Shown here one piece after another: positions 37,232 to 42,655 of a DNA stretch of 42,655 bases. The notes beneath the pieces are model-generated. The model saw only the letters and a program-made list of their open reading frames with translations, had not been told where the DNA came from and made no database searches. This DNA is from Burkholderiaceae bacterium (GTDB taxonomy: Bacteria; Pseudomonadota; Gammaproteobacteria; Burkholderiales; Rhodocyclaceae), in contig JAIPCT010000024.1 in assembly GCA_021738065.1 (NCBI GenBank), positions 1 through 42,655 of the forward strand. Reading direction: 5' to 3'. Made by a program: the position numbers and the translations under genes. Within the stretch, counting starts at the first letter, position 1. Each line of letters starts with the position of its first letter.

Positions 37232-37840
37232 ATGAAACTGATCGGCTCCCTTACCAGTCCCTACGTTCGCAAGATTCGAATAGTTCTTGCCGAAAAGAAG
37301 ATTGACTACGATCTGGTGCTGGACTCACCTTGGGAGGAGGGGAATCAGGTGGTCGCTCACAATCCGTTGGGAAAAGTTCCGGTGCTGGTACTGGACGATG
37401 ACGGCACGCTGTTTGATTCTCGTGTGATCGCGGAGTATCTGGATACCGTAGCTCCCAACAATCGACTTATTCCCGCTTCAGGCCGTGAACGCATCAGCGT
37501 CAAGCGCTGGGAAGCTCTGGCCGACGGCGTTCTCGATGCTGCAGTTGCTGCGTTTCTCGAGTCAAAACGTCCGGAAGGCGAGCGCAGCGCCTCCTGGATC
37601 GAACGCCAGCGCGGGAAAATTATCCAGTCGTTGCAAGCGATGTCCGAGGAATTGGAACAACAGGCTTGGTGTCACGGCAACAGCCTTTCTTTGGCGGATA
37701 TTGCCGTGGGCTGTGCGCTCGGATATGTTTCATTTAGGCTTGGCGACATTGCCTGGGCTGGGAAATACCCGAATCTCGACAAGCTTTACGGCAAACTAAT
37801 GCAGAGGCCTGCATTCGCCGACACCGCGCCGCCGGCCTAG
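37232..37840 (+). CDS. Glutathione S-transferase family protein
   Basis: The 202-residue protein has an N-terminal thioredoxin-like domain: SLTSPYVRKIRIVLAEKKID with the Ser/Tyr region near residue 8, VAHNPLGKVPVLVLDDDGTL with the cis-Pro, and FDSRVIAEYLD. A helical C-terminal domain contains SLADIAVGCALGYV. It resembles the bacterial YibF-like group. Such enzymes join glutathione to electrophiles or reduce hydroperoxides; the substrate is unknown. It is a single gene between divergent purB and a convergent small gene. Confidence 0.92.
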   Translation: MKLIGSLTSPYVRKIRIVLAEKKIDYDLVLDSPWEEGNQVVAHNPLGKVPVLVLDDDGTLFDSRVIAEYLDTVAPNNRLIPASGRERISVKRWEALADGVLDAAVAAFLESKRPEGERSASWIERQRGKIIQSLQAMSEELEQQAWCHGNSLSLADIAVGCALGYVSFRLGDIAWAGKYPNLDKLYGKLMQRPAFADTAPPA

Positions 37841-37895
37841 TTTTGGCATGAACAGCTGGCAATGCCGACGATCTGGCCCCGAGTTGCCCCTGTAT

Positions 37896-38285
37896 TCAAC
37901 TATCGCTCTCAGCCTCGAGGCTTGTGCCGTCAAGGCGGGCGATCATGCGCGGCAGGAGGTTCTTTTCAGCCTGGTGTGTCAATTCACCCATGAGTTGGTC
38001 CGCCAATCCATCCGTGACTTTGAGTACGGCCTGGGGTAATTCCTGATCCAGCCAGCGTGAAAGCTCTTCGCGCAGCGCATCGAGATGCCTTTGCATATGC
38101 GGTGGCGCCGTGGCAAGTGCGGCTTCGTCTTCAGTGACGATGTCGGTCAGTATCGGCAGGTCTTCCTCGGCTGCTGCCTGCATCACGTCGGGCTTTTCGA
38201 GCGATGATCCGGCTACAAATACGCGGGTGCGACGAATCAGCGCGTCGGCTTTTTGCAACAGTTCCGCTGTCTCGTCATCGGCCAT
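37896..38285 (-). CDS. Small conserved protein of unknown function after holC
   Basis: The 129-residue soluble protein is rich in Ala, Glu and Leu and predicted helical (MADDETAELLQKADALIRRT, then PHMQRHLDALREELSRWLDQ). It starts directly after the holC stop with no spacing, so the two are translated together. Similar short genes follow holC in other betaproteobacteria, as I recall, but I know no function. An anti-parallel helical regulator or assembly factor is possible. Confidence 0.7.
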   Translation of the reverse strand: MADDETAELLQKADALIRRTRVFVAGSSLEKPDVMQAAAEEDLPILTDIVTEDEAALATAPPHMQRHLDALREELSRWLDQELPQAVLKVTDGLADQLMGELTHQAEKNLLPRMIARLDGTSLEAESDS

Positions 38286-38714
38286 TTAGTGGGCTCCATC
38301 TGAAATTTCTTGAGCTTCGAGAGGATAACCGCGCTCGCGATAGAAGCGATACCGTTCCCGTCCAAGCCGCTTGGTTTCATCGGCAATGCTGACGATCTCG
38401 ACCAGCTGCCGGAAGCGACTGAATCCGGGCGGAACGGAATCCGACAAATTCAACAGATAATCGTCATGCAGCGGGTTCGCAAGCTCGGATGCGAGAACAA
38501 TAGGAGTCAGCGAAGCCAGCGTGTCAGTCGCCCTGCAGTGCGGCGTAAAGCCGGTAGCTGGATGAACCCAAAGCAGCCGATCAAGGCCTTCTAGAATTTC
38601 ACCATCGGGAACATAGACCAGCACTTTCTTGGACTCGCCATACGCGCGCGCAATCCAGATCGCTACCGCCTGGAGCCTGTCGCGCGCGCCGTGGAGAAAA
38701 GTGATCTGCGTCAT
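38286..38714 (-). CDS. holC: DNA polymerase III subunit chi
   Basis: The chi subunit links the clamp loader to single-strand binding protein. The 142-residue protein begins MTQITFLHGARDRLQAVAIW, then LVYVPDGEILEGLDRLLWVHPATGFTPHC, as in HolC, and ends with RFRQLVEIVSIADETKRLGRERYRFYRERGY, a characteristic stretch. The ATG overlaps the pepA stop as ATGA. The pepA-holC pair is widely conserved. The longer frame upstream is a shadow of pepA. Confidence 0.93.
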   Translation of the reverse strand: MTQITFLHGARDRLQAVAIWIARAYGESKKVLVYVPDGEILEGLDRLLWVHPATGFTPHCRATDTLASLTPIVLASELANPLHDDYLLNLSDSVPPGFSRFRQLVEIVSIADETKRLGRERYRFYRERGYPLEAQEISDGAH

Positions 38715-40234
38715 TTCCGCCTGCGTTTGGGGGCTTGTTGAATGCTGCGATTCGCACGCTCCATAAGAAAATGTGTCAGCAAAGGGACCGGTCGCCCAGT
38801 CGCTCCCTTTTCCTTTCCAGAACGCCACGCGGTGCCGGCGATGTCGAGATGAGCCCATCTGTATTTTTCGGCGAAGCGAGAAAGGAAACAGGCGGCGGTG
38901 ATCGTACCCGCTGCGCGCCCTCCGATATTCGCCATATCGGCAAAATTGCTCTTCAACTGCTCCTGATAGTCTTCCCACAGCGGCATCTGCCAAGCTCGAT
39001 CATAGGCATCATGGCCGGCATCAAGCAATTCTTTCGCCAGACTGTCATCGTTCGCCAACAGTCCGGTGGCGACTGCCCCGAGCGCGATGACACACGCACC
39101 AGTCAGGGTGGCAACATCGACGACACATTCCGGTTCGAGACGCTCGACGTAAGTGAGCGCATCGCACAGAATGAGCCGGCCTTCGGCGTCGGTGTTCAGT
39201 ATTTCAACTGTTTTACCCGACATTGACGTGATCACGTCGCCCGGTTTGGAGGCTGCGCCCCCCGGCATGTTTTCCGTCGTCGGAATGACCCCGATGATAT
39301 TGATCGGCAACTTCATCATGGCGGCTGCCTTGATCGCTCCCAGTACGCTGGCGGCGCCGCACATGTCGTACTTCATTTCGTCCATTTCCAGTCCCGGCTT
39401 AAGCGATATGCCGCCGGAATCGAAAGTGATGCCTTTGCCGATCAGCACGATGGGTTTCGCGCCCGAGGTGCCACTTTCATGGCGCAGTATGATGAACTTT
39501 GGCGGCTCGGTCGACCCGCGGGCGACTGAAAGCAGCGTATTCATGCCTAGCTTCTCCATATCTCCCCGGTCAAGAATTTCGACACCCAGCCCAAGCGTGC
39601 TTCCCAGCAGGCTGGCCTGCTCCGCGAGATAACTTGGAGTGCATATATTTCCAGGTAGATTGCCCAGATTTTTGGCGAGATCCATTCCTTCAGCAATTGC
39701 CAGTCCTTGAGCCAGTGCGGTTTCCGCGATAGTTAGTTCATTGCGGCGATTGACGCAGAACGTCAACTTTCGAAGCGGACGCCGGACTTCTTCCTTTTTC
39801 GATTTAAGTCGATCAAAGCGATACAGGGTTTCCTGCACCACAATTGCCGCTTGCCGTATTTTCCAGGCCACATCTCGCTTCTTGACATTGAGTTCGGTCA
39901 GGTACAGTGTCCCATCGAACCCCCCGGTTTCATTGAGTTGACGGACTGCGCACGCAATGGCAGCACGGTATTCCTTTTCATGAAATTCCCTTTCCTTGCC
40001 AAGGCCTACAAGGAGGATGCGATCCGCTTCAACTCCGGGAACGCCGTGCAGCAGCAGGCTGGTTCCGGCTTTGCCTTCCATATCGCCGCGACGCAGGATA
40101 TCGCTGAGAAATTGCGTTGCCGCATGGTCAACAATCTCCGCCGCTGCCGACAGCTTTCTAGCCTCGAATACACCGACGACAACACAAGCGCTGCGTTGCT
40201 TTTCTGGGCTTCCGCTTTTTATGCTAAATTCCAA
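38711..40234 (-). CDS. pepA: Leucyl aminopeptidase (M17), TTG start
   Basis: PepA removes N-terminal residues from peptides, using two metal ions, and in E. coli also binds DNA. The 507-residue protein has the GKGITFDSGGISLKP metal-binding region, MKYDMCGAASVLGA, and the family signature NTDAEGRLILCDAL. The start is decided by AGGAG (40245-40241, minus strand) placed 6 bases before a TTG at 40234, giving MEFSIKSGSPEKQRSACVVV, the normal N-terminus. An ATG at 40288 would add 18 unlikely residues. It is divergent from lptF. Confidence 0.96.
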   Translation of the reverse strand: MEFSIKSGSPEKQRSACVVVGVFEARKLSAAAEIVDHAATQFLSDILRRGDMEGKAGTSLLLHGVPGVEADRILLVGLGKEREFHEKEYRAAIACAVRQLNETGGFDGTLYLTELNVKKRDVAWKIRQAAIVVQETLYRFDRLKSKKEEVRRPLRKLTFCVNRRNELTIAETALAQGLAIAEGMDLAKNLGNLPGNICTPSYLAEQASLLGSTLGLGVEILDRGDMEKLGMNTLLSVARGSTEPPKFIILRHESGTSGAKPIVLIGKGITFDSGGISLKPGLEMDEMKYDMCGAASVLGAIKAAAMMKLPINIIGVIPTTENMPGGAASKPGDVITSMSGKTVEILNTDAEGRLILCDALTYVERLEPECVVDVATLTGACVIALGAVATGLLANDDSLAKELLDAGHDAYDRAWQMPLWEDYQEQLKSNFADMANIGGRAAGTITAACFLSRFAEKYRWAHLDIAGTAWRSGKEKGATGRPVPLLTHFLMERANRSIQQAPKRRRK

Positions 40235-40270
40235 AGTGCTCTCCTCAAGGGCGACGGGGATTTGGTGAAA

Positions 40271-40298
40271 TTGTCCTGTTTCGGACATATTTTATGAA
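40271..40298 (+). promoter_or_regulatory. Candidate promoter for lptF-lptG
   Basis: TTGTCC (40271-40276) and TATGAA (40293-40298) are 16 bases apart; each matches four of six consensus bases. The lptF ATG lies 59 bases further on. Confidence 0.35.
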
Positions 40299-40357
40299 TG
40301 GCTGCATTATTCCCCAAGTTTTCTCTGAATGTCAAAGCTGACGCTTTCTCACACACG

Positions 40358-41440
40358 ATGATTTTTCAACGCGCCGCAATTCGTGAATTCACTCATACTG
40401 CGGCCGGGGTTTTCGTTGCCCTGTTTGCAATTCTGATGACGACTCAGCTGATTAGATTGCTGGGCGACGCGGCGGGTGGGAGGCTGGCCTCAGAGGCGGT
40501 GATCGCTCTCCTCGGATTTCGCGCGATCAGCTATCTGCCGGTGTTGCTTTCTTTGACTCTGTTTGTCGCGGTACTCATGACCTTGTCGCGCTGGTATCGG
40601 GATTCAGAGATGGTGGTCTGGCTGGCGTCGGGCATTCCATTGAGCGCCTGGATTAAACCCGTGTTGAAGTTCGTCGTGCCACCAGTGACGGTGATTGCGA
40701 TTCTTTCGCTATTGCTGGCGCCGTGGGCGACGCAGAAGAGCGAAGCCTATCGTCAGCGGATGGATCAGCGCGATGATGTCGCGCGAGTGTCTCCTGGCGC
40801 GTTCAATGAATCAAGTGCGGCAGACCGCGTGTTTTTTGCAGAGAGCGTGGCCGGCGAGGATGGAAACGTAAAGAATGTTTTTATCAGTTCCATTCAACAA
40901 GGCCGCCTGGGTGTGATGGCAACTGCACAAGGCCATACAGAGACCATGCCCAATGGGGATCGGTTTCTGGTGCTTGATCGCGGAAGGCGCTACGAAGGTG
41001 CGGCCGGAACGGCAGAGTACCGGGTGATGGAATTTGATCGTTATGCGCTTCGGATTGAAACCAAAGAAGCCCGTGGGTTGGAAGACTCACCTAGAACCAA
41101 ACCGGTTTGGGAACTTGTTCGCGATCCGCATTCGCTCAATCTGGCTGAACTGCTTTGGCGCCTGGGTTTGCCGCTTGCGGCGCTCAATCTTGCTGTGCTC
41201 GCAATTCCGCTGGCGTTCGTCAATCCGCGTGCCGGGCGGACCAATAATCTGGTTTTTGCACTTCTCACTTACATGATTTACAGCAACCTGCTTAGTGTCA
41301 GCCAGGCCTGGGTTGCACAAGGGAAATTGCGCTTCGAGATTGGCGTCTGGGCGGTGCACGTCGGTATGTTTCTACTTCTTCTGGTTCTTTTCTACCGCCG
41401 GCAGAATCCACTTGCATGGGGTAGATTGAGATGGCGCTGA
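40358..41440 (+). CDS. lptF: LPS export ABC transporter permease LptF
   Basis: LptF and LptG form the membrane part of the LptB2FG extractor that lifts LPS from the inner membrane. The 360-residue protein begins MIFQRAAIREFTHTAAGVFV with span 1, then two more spans (FRAISYLPVLLSLTLFVAVL; FVVPPVTVIAILSLLLAPWA). A periplasmic beta-jellyroll (about 140-260) and three more spans follow. I set the start at 40358 since it fits the family; the open frame begins 20 codons earlier. It overlaps lptG by 10 bases. Confidence 0.95.
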   Translation: MIFQRAAIREFTHTAAGVFVALFAILMTTQLIRLLGDAAGGRLASEAVIALLGFRAISYLPVLLSLTLFVAVLMTLSRWYRDSEMVVWLASGIPLSAWIKPVLKFVVPPVTVIAILSLLLAPWATQKSEAYRQRMDQRDDVARVSPGAFNESSAADRVFFAESVAGEDGNVKNVFISSIQQGRLGVMATAQGHTETMPNGDRFLVLDRGRRYEGAAGTAEYRVMEFDRYALRIETKEARGLEDSPRTKPVWELVRDPHSLNLAELLWRLGLPLAALNLAVLAIPLAFVNPRAGRTNNLVFALLTYMIYSNLLSVSQAWVAQGKLRFEIGVWAVHVGMFLLLLVLFYRRQNPLAWGRLRWR

Positions 41441-42510
41441 AGCTGTATGAGCGGCATCTGGCACGAGAGATATATGCTTCCACCGCATTGGTGTTGGCAG
41501 CGTTCTTGATGCTGTTCGCCTTTTTTGACTTGATTCATGAGCTTGAGAGCATTGGCAAGGGCGGATATGAGCTTTTGCACGCCATGGGATATGTGGCCCT
41601 GACCCTACCCGGCAGGTTGTATGAGCTACTGCCGATCGGGGTATTGATCGGTACGCTTTATGCACTCACGGTGCTTGCTCGACATTCCGAGATTACCGTG
41701 TTGCGCGCTGCCGGGCTTTCTACGCGCACTTTGTTGTTCACCTTGGCAAAGATCGGTCTGTTGTTTGTCGGTTTGACGCTCTTGTTGGGGGAGTTTGTTG
41801 CACCACCGGCTGAGCGCGCCGCCCAGCAACTGAGACTGAAGGCGATGGGCGCCCTGGTGGCCCAGGAGTTTCGTTCAGGATTGTGGGTCAGGGACGAGCG
41901 TTCATTTGTGAATGTTCGAGAGGTACTTCCTGATGCTTCTCTCAGAAGTGTCCGCGTGTTTGAATTCGACGAACAGTTCCAGCTGCTTTCGATCAGCGAA
42001 GCAGAGCGCGGACTTTATGTATCCGCTGGTAAATGGTCGTTGGAGGGAGTGGTTCGCACGGTATTTTCGGCAGACTCAGCGAGCGTGGAACGCTATGGCG
42101 AACTGAACTGGAAGTCGGCGCTCAGTCCGGATTTGCTGGCAGTGTTGCTTGTCGTTCCGGAGCGGATGTCTCTTGTTAATTTGTATTTATATATACAACA
42201 TCTTAGCGGAAATCAGCAGAAGACCGACCGATATGATATCGCGATGTGGAAGAAGCTAATCTATCCTTTGGCGGCATTGGTGATGATGGCCTTGGCGTTG
42301 CCGTTTGCTTACATGCAGGATCGAATGGGAGCAGTCAGTATCCGGGTTTTTGCCGGAATAATGCTCGGTATAGGATTCCACATGTTGAACGGGCTGTTTT
42401 CCAGTCTTGGCGTGATCAATAGCTGGGCACCTTTTTTTTCTGCGATAACACCGAGCGTACTTTTCGTGCTGACGGCTGCTGGAATGCTATGGTGGGTTGA
42501 GCGGCGCTGA
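41431..42510 (+). CDS. lptG: LPS export ABC transporter permease LptG
   Basis: The 359-residue partner of LptF has the same 3+3 span layout: MALKLYERHLAREIYASTAL with span 1, LYELLPIGVLIGTLYALTVL, EITVLRAAGLS (the coupling region that contacts LptB), a periplasmic jellyroll, and three C-terminal spans with FSSLGVINSWAPFFSAITPS. The start is inside the end of lptF. The last 24 bases overlap a convergent RDD gene. Confidence 0.95.
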   Translation: MALKLYERHLAREIYASTALVLAAFLMLFAFFDLIHELESIGKGGYELLHAMGYVALTLPGRLYELLPIGVLIGTLYALTVLARHSEITVLRAAGLSTRTLLFTLAKIGLLFVGLTLLLGEFVAPPAERAAQQLRLKAMGALVAQEFRSGLWVRDERSFVNVREVLPDASLRSVRVFEFDEQFQLLSISEAERGLYVSAGKWSLEGVVRTVFSADSASVERYGELNWKSALSPDLLAVLLVVPERMSLVNLYLYIQHLSGNQQKTDRYDIAMWKKLIYPLAALVMMALALPFAYMQDRMGAVSIRVFAGIMLGIGFHMLNGLFSSLGVINSWAPFFSAITPSVLFVLTAAGMLWWVERR

Positions 42511-42655
42511 AGGAGATCGGTTGTCTTTGAACACCAGTCGGGTTCCTGCCAGCCGATCATGCAGGAATTGGTTGTCGCGATCGAACAGGGCCCACAGCAC
42601 GCCCACACCCAGGTAGACAATGCTTGGCCAGGCCAAGGCGTAGCGCAAGGCCAGA
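42487..42655 (-). CDS. RDD family membrane protein, C-terminal part
   Basis: A minus-strand frame entering from the right edge encodes 55 residues and stops at TAG (42489-42487). It reads LALRYALAWPSIVYLGVGVL, a membrane span, and then DRDNQFLHDRLAGTRLV, the hallmark end of RDD domains (..D.....HD.LAGT.VV). The protein begins outside the window. Its end overlaps the lptG end tail to tail by 24 bases. RDD proteins have varied, mostly unknown roles, some in ion transport. Confidence 0.85.
   Translation of the reverse strand, partial: LALRYALAWPSIVYLGVGVLWALFDRDNQFLHDRLAGTRLVFKDNRSPSAPLNPP

Noticed and set aside
37848-38039. 63-codon plus-strand frame after the GST gene
   Set aside because: It overlaps the convergent small gene after holC and lacks a ribosome site.

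Overview
The window is a chromosomal segment of a betaproteobacterium. The gene orders pcnB-folK-panBCD, queA-tgt-yajC-secD-secF and (pepA-holC) divergent from (lptF-lptG), together with a complete soxYZAXB thiosulfate-oxidation cluster, suggest a sulfur-oxidising member of the Rhodocyclales/Nitrosomonadales (Sulfuritalea- or Sterolibacterium-like). That placement is inferred from gene content only. Coding density is high and no insertion sequence, prophage, integrase or CRISPR array was seen.

Layout. 1-2478 (+): the end of a FadL-type outer-membrane channel gene, a palindromic terminator, then a tight three-gene operon of unknown function (secreted DUF302-like protein, three-helix membrane protein, small soluble protein). 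2521-5355 (-): valS. 5561-9911 (+): pcnB, folK, a 363-base geneless stretch, then panB-panC-panD for pantothenate. 9991-22438 (-) begins with an FAH-family hydrolase and an Mla-like lipid transporter (permease, ATPase, MCE protein) carrying an unusual repeat between permease and ATPase. It continues with a DEAD-box helicase, an AsmA-like protein, an esterase, a lipoprotein, a MarR regulator, SixA, a CYTH-CHAD protein, and the permease and ATPase of a MacB-like exporter. 22450-28170 (-): the MacA-like adaptor and, transcribed first, soxY-Z-A-X-B. 28171-28728: a hairpin-rich geneless stretch, followed by tRNA-Leu(CAA). 29047-35181 (+): a Crp/Fnr regulator, queA-tgt (queuosine) and yajC-secD-secF (Sec translocon accessory). 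35382-37080 (-): a DUF2322-like gene and purB. 37232-37840 (+): a glutathione S-transferase. 37896-40234 (-): a small unknown gene, holC and pepA. 40358-42510 (+): lptF-lptG (LPS export). 42487-42655 (-): the C-terminal end of an RDD membrane protein.

How the parts work together: SoxYZ carries the sulfur substrate, SoxAX attaches it oxidatively and SoxB hydrolyses sulfate off. No soxCD is present here, which fits sulfur-globule formers or a soxCD elsewhere. Most of the remaining genes are housekeeping (cofactor, tRNA, protein export, envelope).

Most interesting signals: (i) a ~24-bp motif close to GCCGTSTCGCCAGCGCCGACTTTT in six clear copies plus one weaker copy, in both orientations; two copies are intergenic at operon ends and the others lie inside unrelated genes. 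(ii) A two-unit direct repeat between the mla permease and ATPase genes that forms a 62-codon ORF joined to both neighbours and places a GGAGG before the ATPase start. (iii) A cluster of five perfect hairpins, two of them mutually exclusive, plus a (TGGAAA)5 tract between soxY and tRNA-Leu. (iv) A MacA-like adaptor with an inserted helical segment bearing two LTxxQ-like motifs. (v) An orphan terminator and a second hairpin between the divergent valS and pcnB genes. (vi) A 37-codon upstream ORF, possibly leaderless, coupled to a TTG-initiated helicase.
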